Source: Verrucomicrobiota bacterium (GTDB lineage: Bacteria; Verrucomicrobiota; Verrucomicrobiia; Chthoniobacterales; SZAS-18). From it: a stretch of DNA of 34,505 bases. A program made the translations under genes and the position numbers. Location: positions 1 through 34,505 of the forward strand of contig JANXRG010000043.1 in assembly GCA_025353105.1 (NCBI GenBank), read 5' to 3'. Shown here piece after piece: positions 1 through 8,511 of this stretch; the first letter of the stretch is position 1, and every line of letters begins with the position of its first letter. The notes under the pieces were generated by a model. That model was given only the letters and a program-made list of their open reading frames with translations. It searched no databases and was not told the DNA's origin.

Positions 1-1
1 G

Positions 2-91
2 ATCATCGTCGGCGCCCTCAGCCACTTCCCGGTGCTCTGCCTCGGCCCAATCGTCGAGCATTTCCTCATGCAAGGCAGCCGCGTTTTCTGA
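2..91 (+). CDS. kdpA: KdpA C-terminus (partial; potassium-transporting ATPase, K+-channel-like subunit)
   Basis: The window opens inside this gene. Only the last 29 codons and the TGA stop are present. The frame reads IIVGALSHFPVLCLGPIVEH and continues for nine residues, which matches the usual KdpA ending (a last membrane helix with a GPIVEH motif). KdpA is the integral-membrane subunit that selects and conducts K+ in the KdpFABC pump. The gene lies 53 bases upstream of kdpB on the same strand, the standard kdp order. The assignment rests on the short motif plus position directly before an unmistakable kdpB. Its start, and any kdpF or upstream control region, lie outside the window. Confidence 0.9.
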   Translation: MIVGALSHFPVLCLGPIVEHFLMQGSRVF

Positions 92-107
92 CCAGAACCC
101 TCTGAAA

Positions 108-137
108 ACCCTCGTGCCCTTCGCGCCTTCGTGGCTA
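108..137 (+). repeat. Degenerate short-period repeat in the kdpB leader
   Basis: Three imperfect units of about nine bases (CCTCGTGCC, CTTCGCGCC, TTCGTGGCTA) fill the kdpA-kdpB gap and end seven bases before the kdpB ATG. The same pattern, in the same orientation and also ending in GTGGC, lies before the start codons at 7391 and 29754. No left arm is visible here, so this looks like half of the palindromic form seen at 7305-7380. It leaves no recognisable Shine-Dalgarno sequence for kdpB. Confidence 0.55.
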
Positions 138-144
138 CCCGCAA

Positions 145-2211
145 ATGAAACCGTCCACCTTTGATTCCGCCCTGCTCCGCCGCGCCGCCGTCGACGCATT
201 CCGCAAGTTCGATCCGCGCGAGCAGATCAAAAACCCCGTGATGTTCGTTGTTTTTGTCGGCGCCATCGTTACCACGATCGTCACGGCCCGTTCTTGCACG
301 CTTTTCAACGTGCAAATCACGTTGTGGTTGTGGTTCACGGCGCTGTTCGCAAATTTTGCCGAGGCGGTGGCCGAGGGTCGCGGCAAAGCCCAGGCGGATT
401 CGCTGCGCAAGGCGCGGACGACGACCGCGGCGCGCCGTCTCGATGCTCAGGGCCTCGAAGAAAAGGTGGGCGCCGGCGAGCTCCGCAAGGGCGATCGTGT
501 GGTCTGTGAGACCGGAGATCCCATTCCCTCCGACGGCGAGGTAATCGAGGGCATCGCGAGCGTCGATGAATCCGCCATCACGGGTGAGTCGGCGCCGGTC
601 ATTCGCGAAAGCGGCGGCGATCGCAGCGCGGTGACCGGCGGCACGCGCGTGCTGAGCGATCGCATCGTGATCCGGATCACGAGCGAACCCGGCCATGCGT
701 TTCTCGATCGCATGATTTCGATGGTCGAGGGCGCCAAGCGCCAGCGCACGCCAAACGAAATCGCCCTCGGCATCCTGCTCGTGAGCCTGACGATCATCTT
801 CCTGCTCGTCGTCGCGACCCTGCCGTTCTTTGCGCACTACAGCGCGAAGGCGAGCGGTGGCCACGCGATTAACACTTCGCTCCCCGTTCTCATCTCGCTC
901 CTTGTCTGCCTGATCCCGACCACGATCGGCGGCCTGCTCAGCGCAATCGGCATCAGCGGCATCGACCGCCTGATCCGCCGCAATGTGCTGGCCACTTCCG
1001 GTCGCGCGGTTGAGGCCGCCGGCGACATCGATGTCCTGTTGCTCGACAAGACCGGCACGATCACGCTCGGCAACCGCATGGCGGCCGCGTTCGCGCCCGC
1101 GCCCGGCGTCACCGAGCAGGAACTGGCCGACGTGGCGCAACTTTCCTCGCTCGCGGACGAGACGCCCGAAGGTCGAAGCATCGTGGTGCTCGCGAAGGAA
1201 CTGTTTGCGCTGCGGGGACGCGAGGTCGCTCCGCTGGGTGCCACCTTTGTTCCCTTCACCGCCCAAACGCGCATGAGCGGGCTGGACATCCCCGAGCCCG
1301 GCCGCAAGGCGCGGCAGATCCGCAAGGGGGCGGCCGACAGCGTGCGCCACTTCGTTGAAAAACACGGTGGCCTGTTTCCCGATGCGGTGAATCGTCGCGT
1401 CGATGAGATCGCGAAATCCGGCGGCACGCCGCTCGCGGTGGCCGATGGTTCCAAGGTCCTCGGCTTGATCTACCTCAAGGACGTCGTGAAGGGCGGCATT
1501 CGCGAACGCTTCGCGCAGCTCCGCCAGATGGGCATTCGCACGGTGATGATCACGGGCGACAATCCAATGACCGCCGCCGCGATCGCGGCCGAAGCGGGCG
1601 TGGACGACTTCATGGCGCAGGCCACGCCCGAGGACAAGCTCGGGCGCATTCGTCGCGAACAGGCGGCCGGCCATCTCGTCGCCATGACCGGCGACGGCAC
1701 CAACGACGCGCCCGCGCTCGCCCAAGCGGATGTCGGCGTGGCGATGAACACCGGCACGCAAGCGGCGCGCGAGGCTGGCAACATGGTCGACCTCGACAGC
1801 AACCCCACGAAATTGATCGAGATCGTCGAGATTGGAAAACAGCTCCTGATGACGCGGGGCGCGCTGACGACGTTCAGCATCGCGAACGATGTCGCGAAAT
1901 ATTTCGCAATCCTTCCGGCGATGTTCGGCGCACTCTACGCCGTGGGCGGCACCGGCAGAGGTCCGATGGCGGCGCTGAACATCATGCGCCTGCATTCGCC
2001 GGAAAGCGCGATCCTCAGTGCGGTCATCTTCAATGCGTTGATCATCGTCGCGCTCATCCCGCTGGCGCTCCGCGGCGTGACCTATCGCCCGATGGGCGCC
2101 TCGGCGGTGCTGAAGCGCAACATGCTCGTCTACGGCCTTGGCGGCATCATCGCCCCGTTCCCGGGCATCAAGTTGATCGATCTCCTCATCGTCACGCTGC
2201 ACCTCGTCTAA
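145..2211 (+). CDS. kdpB: KdpB, potassium-transporting P-type ATPase catalytic subunit
   Basis: This is the ATP-hydrolysing subunit of the KdpFABC K+ uptake pump in the inner membrane. It is 688 residues long, close to the 682 of the E. coli protein. All P-type ATPase landmarks are visible in order: the actuator TGES at residues 146-149, the phosphorylation site DKTGTIT with Asp301, then the [10 protein letters not shown] and [10 protein letters not shown] hinge motifs. Hydrophobic helices lie near the N-terminus, around residues 205-290 and at the C-terminal end. The TGES serine, which in E. coli is phosphorylated to switch the pump off at high K+, is conserved. The ATG at 145 gives the expected N-terminus, including the [13 protein letters not shown] stretch. 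kdpC follows after 41 bases, so the genes are presumably co-transcribed. Confidence 0.98.
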   Translation: MKPSTFDSALLRRAAVDAFRKFDPREQIKNPVMFVVFVGAIVTTIVTARSCTLFNVQITLWLWFTALFANFAEAVAEGRGKAQADSLRKARTTTAARRLDAQGLEEKVGAGELRKGDRVVCETGDPIPSDGEVIEGIASVDESAITGESAPVIRESGGDRSAVTGGTRVLSDRIVIRITSEPGHAFLDRMISMVEGAKRQRTPNEIALGILLVSLTIIFLLVVATLPFFAHYSAKASGGHAINTSLPVLISLLVCLIPTTIGGLLSAIGISGIDRLIRRNVLATSGRAVEAAGDIDVLLLDKTGTITLGNRMAAAFAPAPGVTEQELADVAQLSSLADETPEGRSIVVLAKELFALRGREVAPLGATFVPFTAQTRMSGLDIPEPGRKARQIRKGAADSVRHFVEKHGGLFPDAVNRRVDEIAKSGGTPLAVADGSKVLGLIYLKDVVKGGIRERFAQLRQMGIRTVMITGDNPMTAAAIAAEAGVDDFMAQATPEDKLGRIRREQAAGHLVAMTGDGTNDAPALAQADVGVAMNTGTQAAREAGNMVDLDSNPTKLIEIVEIGKQLLMTRGALTTFSIANDVAKYFAILPAMFGALYAVGGTGRGPMAALNIMRLHSPESAILSAVIFNALIIVALIPLALRGVTYRPMGASAVLKRNMLVYGLGGIIAPFPGIKLIDLLIVTLHLV

Positions 2212-2252
2212 CGCGTCTTCGCACCCGTTTCTCTACGCCAAATCCAACTGCT

Positions 2253-2825
2253 ATGTTCACCGTCGCCCTTCGACTCCTTGTCTGGTTCACCATCCTCACC
2301 GGCGCCATTTATCCGGCCGCCGTCACCGCCATCGGCCACGGCCTCTTTGCCGAAAAGGCGCTGGGTAGCGTCGTTTCCGTCGGCGGCAAACCCGTCGGCT
2401 CCGAGCTGCTCGCGCAGAAATTCGCCGAAGTGAAATACTTCCAGCCGCGACCGTCGGCGGGAGACACGCCCTACGCCACGGTCCCGAGCGCCGCGAGCAA
2501 CGCTGGCCCGACCAGCGAGGCTCTGAAAAAGGCGGTCGACGAGCGCGTCGCGGCTCTGACACAACGATTCAGCCCGCGCGCGGGGGCCAGCCTGCCCTCG
2601 GATTTGCTGACGACGTCCGGCAGCGGACTCGACCCGCACATCTCGCCTGAAGCGGCGCGGATTCAGATTGCCTCGGTCGCAGCCGCGCGCGGCTTCGGCG
2701 CCGCGAAGACCAAGCAACTCACCGATTTGGTGGAGGCGAAGATCGAGCCCCCGCAGTTCGGCTTCCTCGGGGATCCGCGCGTTAACGTGCTCAAGCTCAA
2801 CCTCGCGTTGGATGCCCTGAAATGA
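2253..2825 (+). CDS. kdpC: KdpC, potassium-transporting ATPase subunit C
   Basis: KdpC is the single-span subunit that stabilises the KdpFABC complex and is thought to help ATP binding by KdpB. At 190 residues it equals the E. coli length. Residues 4-30 form the N-terminal membrane helix (LRLLVWFTILTGAIYPAAVT). Family motifs follow: KYFQPRPSAGDTPY, a degenerate AASNAGPTS (usually GGSNLGPS), TTSGSGLDPHISPEAA, and the C-terminal VNVLKLNLALD. It lies 41 bases after kdpB in the standard order. Nothing suggests truncation. Confidence 0.97.
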   Translation: MFTVALRLLVWFTILTGAIYPAAVTAIGHGLFAEKALGSVVSVGGKPVGSELLAQKFAEVKYFQPRPSAGDTPYATVPSAASNAGPTSEALKKAVDERVAALTQRFSPRAGASLPSDLLTTSGSGLDPHISPEAARIQIASVAAARGFGAAKTKQLTDLVEAKIEPPQFGFLGDPRVNVLKLNLALDALK

Positions 2826-2853
2826 CCGCGGACTCCTGCCTCCATCCACAACC

Positions 2854-3759
2854 ATGATCATGAAACGAACTTCGTTTTTCTTAGCGCTCGTTGCGCTAAT
2901 GGTCCGGGGGCCCATTGCCTCCGCCGGCGACGAAGACGCCAGCGCCGCGCCTCCGCCGCCGCCCGCACCGGACAAGTCGCAATACACGATCTTCAACCCA
3001 ACTCCGGTGAAGCTGTACCGCGCATTCAACACCGACCGCTCCAGCAAGACCGATAGTCCCTTCACGATCGACGCGGGGGCGTACCAGATCGAGACGGACG
3101 CGGTCAGCTACACGTGGGACCGGTACAATCCAGGTCGCACAGGGCGGACCGTCCAAACGCTGTTGTTCGGTCAGACCAACTTCAAGCTGGGACTGACCAA
3201 CTGGATGGAGTTCCAAATCTTCCCGCAGGGATACGTTGAAAAGCGCTTCAGCCCGTCCGCGGTTGGCCCCGCGAAAACCATCCGGGGGTTCGGCGACACG
3301 ACACTCCGTCTGAAAGTTAATATGGTGGGCAATGACGGCGGACCCTTTATCCTTGGCGTCATCGCGTCGGTCAAATTGCCGACGAACACCGCGAACCTTG
3401 GGAACAAGCTCTTTGATTTTGGACTCGGCGTGCCCTTCAATTACGCGCTTCCCGCCGGCTTCACGCTCTTCGGTCAGACGCGCATCGATCTTCCAACGGT
3501 CGACGGCCGTAGCGGCCGGAACGTTTTATGGAGCAATCCGATTGGGGTGTCGCGAACCATCGTGAGAAATCTGTCGGGTTACGCTGAATTCTACTCTGCG
3601 CTCAACTCCCAGCGGGCGCTTCCATGGGTGGGCACTGCGGACGTCGGCCTCATCTACCAGGTCACGCCGAATCTCTCGGTCGACGTGAATGCCTTCCTTG
3701 GCCTGACCCGATCCGCCGACAATCTCAATGTCTTTACCGGCATCGCTTATCGCTTTTGA
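2854..3759 (+). CDS. Outer-membrane beta-barrel protein inside the kdp cluster (transporter / phenol-degradation MetA-like family)
   Basis: A 301-residue exported protein. It has an N-terminal signal peptide (positive MKR, hydrophobic core, probable cleavage after IASA near residue 24), a proline-rich linker (PPPPPAPD), then alternating amphipathic segments typical of a beta-barrel. It ends in Tyr-Arg-Phe, and a terminal Phe is the usual sorting signal for outer-membrane barrels. The overall look resembles the family often annotated 'transporter' (Phenol_MetA_deg); that is recognition by style, not by alignment. Translation may start at the second ATG (2860), which puts MKRTSFF first. It sits between kdpC (28 bases away) and kdpD (104 bases away), suggesting a role in K+ entry or in sensing envelope state. 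Neither is shown by the sequence. Confidence 0.8.
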   Translation: MIMKRTSFFLALVALMVRGPIASAGDEDASAAPPPPPAPDKSQYTIFNPTPVKLYRAFNTDRSSKTDSPFTIDAGAYQIETDAVSYTWDRYNPGRTGRTVQTLLFGQTNFKLGLTNWMEFQIFPQGYVEKRFSPSAVGPAKTIRGFGDTTLRLKVNMVGNDGGPFILGVIASVKLPTNTANLGNKLFDFGLGVPFNYALPAGFTLFGQTRIDLPTVDGRSGRNVLWSNPIGVSRTIVRNLSGYAEFYSALNSQRALPWVGTADVGLIYQVTPNLSVDVNAFLGLTRSADNLNVFTGIAYRF

Positions 3760-3863
3760 CGAGTGCGCGGGGGGGCAATCCCCTTGTAGGATGACCAGAT
3801 GCACCGCCCGCTTGCTTTAACAACCGGGTCCGGGGCGGCTCCGCGCACCGTGACCTGACTCCG

Positions 3864-6551
3864 ATGAACGAGCGCCCGAATCCCGATGAATTGCTCGCGC
3901 AGCTCAAGCGCGACGCAAGCGCGGCCGGGCGCGGCAACCTCAAGATCTTTCTCGGCATGGCGCCAGGTGTCGGCAAGACCTACGCGATGCTGCTGATCGC
4001 GCAGACCAAATTCGACAGCGGCGTGGACGTCGTGGTTGGCCTCGTCGAAACGCATGGCCGCATCGAGACCGCGGCGCTGCTTTCCGGCCTGCCCTTCCTG
4101 CCGCGGCGGGGCGTCATTCACCGCGGAACCACGCTCGAGGAGTTCGATCTCGATGCCGCGCTCGCGCGCCGGCCAAAGCTGATCCTGCTGGATGAACTCG
4201 CTCACACCAATGCCTCCGGCAGCCGGCATCCGAAGCGTTACCAGGATGTGATGGAGTTGCTCGACGCGGGCATCGACGTTTTCACCACGGTGAACATCCA
4301 GCACCTCGAGAGCCGGGCGGACGCCGTGCGCGAGATCACGGGTGTGACCGTGCAGGAAACGGTGCCGGATTCCATGCTCGATGCCGCGGACGAGGTGGAG
4401 CTCATCGATCTTTCGCCCGAGCAACTGCGGCAGCGCTTGGACGATGGCAAGGTCTACGGAGGCGAGCGGGCCAAGGCGGCGACCGAAAATTTCTTTCGAG
4501 AGGGCAATCTTACGGCGCTGCGCGAGATGGCGCTGCGCTCGACGGCGGAACGCGTGAAGCGCGATGTGCGCGAGGTAATGGCCGCGGAGAACATCTCGGC
4601 CCCGTGGCGAACGAGCGAGCACCTGCTCGTCGCCGTCGGCCCGGCGCCGTCCTCGGAGCGCTTGATTCGTTACGCGCGGCGCATGGCGTCGACCATGGAT
4701 GCGCCTTGGATCGCCCTGCATGTCGAATCCAGCAAGCCGCTCTCGGAGTCGGACAAGTTGCGTCTCGCGGCGCATCTCGACCTGGCCCGGCGGCTCGGCG
4801 CGGAGGTGATTGCGACGGTCGGCGACGATTTTTCGGAGGCCATTCTGCGCACGGCGCGTCGCAACGCCGTGACGCAAATCATCGTCGGCAAACCGCTGAA
4901 ATTCTCGCTCCTCCAGCGCTTGGGCGGCAACAATCTGGTTGACCGCCTTATCCGCCAGAGCGGTGAAATCGATGTCTCGGTCGTGCGCGCGGAACGCGAG
5001 GATTCGCGCGCCCCGGTCGCCGCCGACACCCATGACCGGCGACCGTTCAGCCTTCGCCCGTACGCCATCGCCGTGGCCATCGTGACGATTGTGACGGTGC
5101 TTTGCTGGCCGCTGCAGGATCTCATCGGCTTCCGCGCGATCTCGATGATTTACCTGCTCGCGGTGGCGGTGTCCGCGCTGCTGGTCGGACGCGGGCCGGT
5201 GCTCGTCGTCGCGACGCTCAGCGCCTTGTTTTGGGATTTCCTGTTTCTGCCGCCACGCTTCACGCTGTACATCAACGAAGTGGCCGACGGGATGATGCTC
5301 GGCATGTATTTCGTCATCGCCCTGGTCCTGGGCGAACTCACTTCCCGCCTCCGCTCGCGCGAACGGGCGGAGCGGCGGCGCGAGGAGCGCGCGGTGGTCT
5401 TGTACCGTCTCACGCGCGAGCTTTCCGCCTCGGCCAACCTCGAAGCGGCGTTGCGCGCCGCCGCCGAGCAGATCGGCGGACTCTTTCGCGCGGCGGTTTC
5501 GTTCTTCCCCGCCGGCAACGGACATGAGTTTCCCCTCGCCCCGCATCCCGCCGGCGATCCCGGCGTCGTCTCGGAGAAGGAACTCGGAGTCGCGCGCTGG
5601 TCGTTCGACAATGGTCGCGCCGCCGGCCGGTCAACCGACACGCTGCCGGAAAGTGCGGCGCTTTATCTCCCGTTGCGCACCGCGCGCGGAGTCGTGGGCG
5701 TGATGGGACTGCGCCTGCGCGAGGCGCGCGCGCTCCTGCTCACCGAACGTGAGCTGCTTGAAACTTGCGCCACGCTGGTCGCGGCGGTCATCGAGCGGGA
5801 ATCGCTCCTGCGCACCGCGCGCCTGTCCGAAATGGCAGAGGCGTCGGAAAAATTGCAGCGGGCGCTATTCGATAGCGTGTCACACGAATTGAAAACGCCG
5901 CTCGCCGTCATCACGACCGCGACGGAACATCTGTTGTCGCCGCTGGTGGCGCGGAACGAGGAAACGAAGACGGCGCTGCTGGGCGAAGTCCGCACGGCCG
6001 CGCGGCGACTCGAGCGCACGGTTAACAATCTCCTCGACATCTCGCGCCTCGAATCGGGCCACTTGAAACCAAATCTCGAATTCTGCGACGTGCGGGAGTT
6101 GATGGAATCGACGACCGCCATCGCGCGCGAGCAGCTGAGCGGAAACCCGCTTACGCTCGACGTCGCGCGCGACATCCCGCCGTGCAAAATTGATTACGCC
6201 CTGATCGAAACCGCTTTGTTGAACCTGATCCTGAATGCAGGATCGCATGGGGCCGCGCGCGGTCCCATCGAAGTCCGGGCGGCAATCCGGGAGGGCGAGC
6301 TCATCCTGCAGGTGCGAGACTTTGGGCCCGGCTTCGCGGCGAGCGAGGAGCAGAAAGTCTTCGAGAAATTTTATCGCGGCCCGGGCGTCGCGGCGGGCGG
6401 GCTCGGGCTCGGGCTTTCGATCGTGAAGCGGCTCGCTGAAGCGCATGGCGGCAGGGTTTCCGCGCGCAACGCGGCGGAAGGCGGAGCCATTTTCGAGGTG
6501 GCATTGCCCGTGGAGTCCATGCCGCGGCCGAATCCCGAACCTGCGACCTGA
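3864..6551 (+). CDS. kdpD: KdpD, osmosensitive K+ channel sensor histidine kinase
   Basis: This is the inner-membrane sensor kinase that phosphorylates KdpE when K+ is low. At 895 residues it matches the E. coli size (894). Domain order: N-terminal KdpD ATPase domain with Walker A GMAPGVGKT (residues 31-39) and LILLDELAHTN; a universal-stress-like domain from about residue 250 (HLLVAVGPAPSSERLIRYARR); four close membrane helices of the DUF4118 type (about 395-495); a GAF-like region; HisKA with SVSHELKTPL and phosphorylated His674; and an ATPase domain with DFGPGF and GLGLGLSIVKR. The ATG at 3864 gives a normal N-terminus. A 599-residue reading frame on the opposite strand is a GC-driven shadow. 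kdpE follows after 47 bases. Confidence 0.97.
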   Translation: MNERPNPDELLAQLKRDASAAGRGNLKIFLGMAPGVGKTYAMLLIAQTKFDSGVDVVVGLVETHGRIETAALLSGLPFLPRRGVIHRGTTLEEFDLDAALARRPKLILLDELAHTNASGSRHPKRYQDVMELLDAGIDVFTTVNIQHLESRADAVREITGVTVQETVPDSMLDAADEVELIDLSPEQLRQRLDDGKVYGGERAKAATENFFREGNLTALREMALRSTAERVKRDVREVMAAENISAPWRTSEHLLVAVGPAPSSERLIRYARRMASTMDAPWIALHVESSKPLSESDKLRLAAHLDLARRLGAEVIATVGDDFSEAILRTARRNAVTQIIVGKPLKFSLLQRLGGNNLVDRLIRQSGEIDVSVVRAEREDSRAPVAADTHDRRPFSLRPYAIAVAIVTIVTVLCWPLQDLIGFRAISMIYLLAVAVSALLVGRGPVLVVATLSALFWDFLFLPPRFTLYINEVADGMMLGMYFVIALVLGELTSRLRSRERAERRREERAVVLYRLTRELSASANLEAALRAAAEQIGGLFRAAVSFFPAGNGHEFPLAPHPAGDPGVVSEKELGVARWSFDNGRAAGRSTDTLPESAALYLPLRTARGVVGVMGLRLREARALLLTERELLETCATLVAAVIERESLLRTARLSEMAEASEKLQRALFDSVSHELKTPLAVITTATEHLLSPLVARNEETKTALLGEVRTAARRLERTVNNLLDISRLESGHLKPNLEFCDVRELMESTTAIAREQLSGNPLTLDVARDIPPCKIDYALIETALLNLILNAGSHGAARGPIEVRAAIREGELILQVRDFGPGFAASEEQKVFEKFYRGPGVAAGGLGLGLSIVKRLAEAHGGRVSARNAAEGGAIFEVALPVESMPRPNPEPAT

Positions 6552-6598
6552 GGAGCGACGGGCTTGGCGCGACGGTCCCGCACCGCTTTACTGTCAGC

Positions 6599-7303
6599 AT
6601 GTCCGCCACCGCCGCTCCATTTGCCCTTGTCATCGATGACGAGCCGCAAATCCGCCGGCTGCTGCGCACGTTGCTCGAAGCGGATGGTTACCGCGTCGCG
6701 GAGGCACCAACTGGCGAAGCAGGGCTGGCCGCCGCAGCGCAAAAACCTCCCGGGGTCGTGCTCCTTGATCTGGGTCTGCCCGATTTGGCAGGAATCGAGG
6801 TCCTGCGTCGCCTGCGCGAATGGACGCCGGTGCCGGTGCTGATCCTTTCCGTCCGCGACGCGGAGGAAGAAAAGGTCGCGGCGCTCGACGCGGGGGCCGA
6901 CGATTATGTGACCAAGCCGTTTGCGAGCTCGGAACTGCTCGCGCGGTTGCGCGTGATGTTGCGGCATGCCAGCACGCCGGCGCAGGCGGCGCCGTCTCCG
7001 ATTTTTCGGTCCGGTCCGCTGGAGGTCGATCTCGCCGCGCGGGTCGTGCGCGCGGAGGCGCAGGAGGTAAAGCTGACGGCCACCGAGTACGCGCTGCTGG
7101 CGCTTTTCATCAAGCACACGGGGCGCGTCCTCACGCATCGGCAGATTCTGCGCGAGGTCTGGGGGCCGCGCGCGGAGGAGCACCGGCAGTACCTGCGCGT
7201 GTACGTCGCCCACCTGCGGCGCAAGATCGAACCCGGGGAAGGGCCGCCCAAGCTCATCGTGACCGAATCCGGCGTGGGCTACCGCCTGTGCGCACCGGAG
7301 TAA
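6599..7303 (+). CDS. kdpE: KdpE, OmpR-family response regulator of the kdp operon
   Basis: A 234-residue response regulator with an N-terminal receiver and a C-terminal winged-helix DNA-binding domain. The receiver is complete: acidic pair Asp13-Asp14, phospho-acceptor Asp57 in LLDLGLPDLAG, Ser84, and Lys106 in DDYVTKPF. The effector half shows the OmpR/PhoB-type signature (LTATEYALLALFIKHTGRVL, then YLRVYVAHLRRKIE and GVGYRL). The partner is KdpD immediately upstream. Phosphorylated KdpE would be expected to activate the promoter ahead of kdpA, which is outside the window. Its length and ending (GYRLCAPE) are normal for the family. Confidence 0.96.
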   Translation: MSATAAPFALVIDDEPQIRRLLRTLLEADGYRVAEAPTGEAGLAAAAQKPPGVVLLDLGLPDLAGIEVLRRLREWTPVPVLILSVRDAEEEKVAALDAGADDYVTKPFASSELLARLRVMLRHASTPAQAAPSPIFRSGPLEVDLAARVVRAEAQEVKLTATEYALLALFIKHTGRVLTHRQILREVWGPRAEEHRQYLRVYVAHLRRKIEPGEGPPKLIVTESGVGYRLCAPE

Positions 7304-7304
7304 A

Positions 7305-7380
7305 TTGGCACGGAGGCACAGGAGCACTGAGAAAAAAAATTTCCCGGAAAAAACTCTGCGCTTTCGGTGCCGTTGTGGCA
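7305..7380 (+). repeat. Imperfect inverted repeat of CACRGAG-like units between kdpE and the aldo/keto reductase gene
   Basis: The left arm (about 7305-7335) reads as GCACGGAG, GCACAGGA and GCACTGAG units. The right arm (about 7350-7380) is an approximate reverse complement with CTCTGCG, TTCGGTGCC and GTTGTGGC. The centre is A-rich and then CCCGG. The arms match only partly, so pairing is interrupted. The element begins two bases after the kdpE stop and ends ten bases before the ATG at 7391. The right arm is the same type of sequence as that before kdpB and before the gene at 29754. It could also act as a weak transcription barrier after kdpE. Confidence 0.7.
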
Positions 7381-7390
7381 GATCCCTCCC

Positions 7391-8353
7391 ATGGAATATC
7401 GACGTTTGGGGAAATCGGGGTTGAAGGTCAGTGCCCTTTCGTTTGGGGCGTGGGTCACGTTCGCGCAGCAAATGTCCGAGGAGGAGGCCGGCGCCTGCAT
7501 GACGGCCGCCTACGACGCGGGCGGAAACTTTTTCGACAATGCGGAGGCCTACGCCAGAGGCAAGGCCGAGGAGGTGATGGGGCGCGTCCTCAAGCGTACC
7601 GGCTGGAAGCGCGAAACGTACATCGTCTCAAGCAAGGTGTTCTGGGGCGGCGACACCGCAAACGAAGAAGGCCTCAGCCGCAAACACGTCATTGAAGCCT
7701 GCCACGCCGCGCTGCGCCGGCTGCAGGTCGATTATCTCGACCTCTATTTCTGCCATCGCCCGGACCCGAACACGCCGATCGAAGAGACGGTCCTCGCGAT
7801 GGGCGACCTCGTCCGCCAGGGCAAGGTGCTCTACTGGGGCACGAGCGAGTGGGAGGGCAAGGACATCGCCGAGGCCGCGCGCCTCGCCCGCGAATGGCAC
7901 GTTGCGCCGCCGCAAATGGAGCAGCCGCAATATAACCTGTTCGAGCGCCACAAGGTGGAAGTCGACTACGCGCCGCTTTACGATTCCATTGGCCTTGGCA
8001 CGACAATCTGGTCGCCACTCGCGAGCGGCTTGCTGACCGGCAAGTACAACACCGGAGTGCCGAAGGGATCCCGCCTGGACATGCCGAGCTACGAATGGCT
8101 GCGCAAGAATTTGGAGAAAACGCTCCAGGATGGCCGCGCGCAAAAGGTGGAGAAGCTCGGCCGGCTCGCGGCCGAAGTCGGCGTTGCGTTACCCGCGTTC
8201 GCGCTCGCGTGGTGCCTCAAGAACCCGCACGTCAGCACGGTCATCACCGGCGCGTCACGCGCAGCGCAGGTGACCGAGAACTTCAAGGCGCTCGACGCCG
8301 TGGTAAAACTGACTGATGACGTGATGAAGCGAGTCGAGCAGATCCTCGCCTAG
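7391..8353 (+). CDS. Aldo/keto reductase, Kv-beta (KCNAB-like) type
   Basis: A soluble NADPH-dependent oxidoreductase of 320 residues with a TIM-barrel fold. The catalytic tetrad is visible: Asp49 and Tyr54 (FFDNAEAYARG), Lys82 (VSSKVFWGG) and His122 (LYFCHRPDP). The opening MEYRRLGKSGLKVSALSFG and the later STVITGASRAAQVTEN are typical of the subgroup that includes voltage-gated K+ channel beta subunits. A GTG at 7367 would add eight residues, but that stretch lies in the upstream repeat, so the ATG at 7391 is preferred. The neighbouring kdp genes are also about potassium, but no K+ channel gene is present here and this enzyme subgroup is common as a stand-alone reductase. The natural substrate is not evident. 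Confidence 0.92.
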   Translation: MEYRRLGKSGLKVSALSFGAWVTFAQQMSEEEAGACMTAAYDAGGNFFDNAEAYARGKAEEVMGRVLKRTGWKRETYIVSSKVFWGGDTANEEGLSRKHVIEACHAALRRLQVDYLDLYFCHRPDPNTPIEETVLAMGDLVRQGKVLYWGTSEWEGKDIAEAARLAREWHVAPPQMEQPQYNLFERHKVEVDYAPLYDSIGLGTTIWSPLASGLLTGKYNTGVPKGSRLDMPSYEWLRKNLEKTLQDGRAQKVEKLGRLAAEVGVALPAFALAWCLKNPHVSTVITGASRAAQVTENFKALDAVVKLTDDVMKRVEQILA

Positions 8354-8362
8354 TTGGTCTTA

Positions 8363-8497
8363 AAAACTCGAAACCCAAAGTTCGAAACTCGAAGGAAGTT
8401 CTAAGATCGACGGGGCAGAAAGTATAATAGGCCCGCTTATGGAACTTTAGTGTTTCGGGCTTTGAAACTTTCTTCGAGTTTCGAATTTCGAGTTTCT
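8363..8497. repeat. Palindromic element of GAAACTCGAA-like units between convergent genes
   Basis: The left arm (8363-8405) and right arm (8443-8498) are long imperfect reverse complements. At their core is a perfect 14-base match: TTCGAAACTCGAAG at 8381-8394 against CTTCGAGTTTCGAA at 8472-8485. Each arm is built of degenerate units of about nine or ten bases with a TTCGAAACTCGAA theme. The loop (about 8406-8442) contains TATAAT at 8423-8428. The element fills the gap between the ends of two convergent genes, where it could serve as a two-way terminator. It resembles a small non-coding palindromic or miniature mobile element. No target duplication was identified. Confidence 0.75.
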
Positions 8498-8511
8498 TGT
8501 AGAGGCGGCCA

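Noticed and set aside
3747-5546. A 599-codon open frame on the minus strand opposite kdpD
   Set aside because: Arg/His/Asp-rich, with no domain or membrane pattern, and fully inside an unmistakable kdpD; a typical high-GC shadow.
7391-8353. The Kv-beta-like reductase as part of a K+ channel complex with the kdp cluster
   Set aside because: No channel gene is present and this reductase type is common alone; position near kdp is not enough.
8423-8428. TATAAT as a promoter -10 box inside the repeat loop
   Set aside because: No matching -35 at the right distance, and the flanking genes end here rather than begin.
8363-8497. A CRISPR array made of the GAAACTCGAA-like units
   Set aside because: Units are degenerate, about ten bases, directly adjacent and mirrored; there are no spacers and no cas genes.
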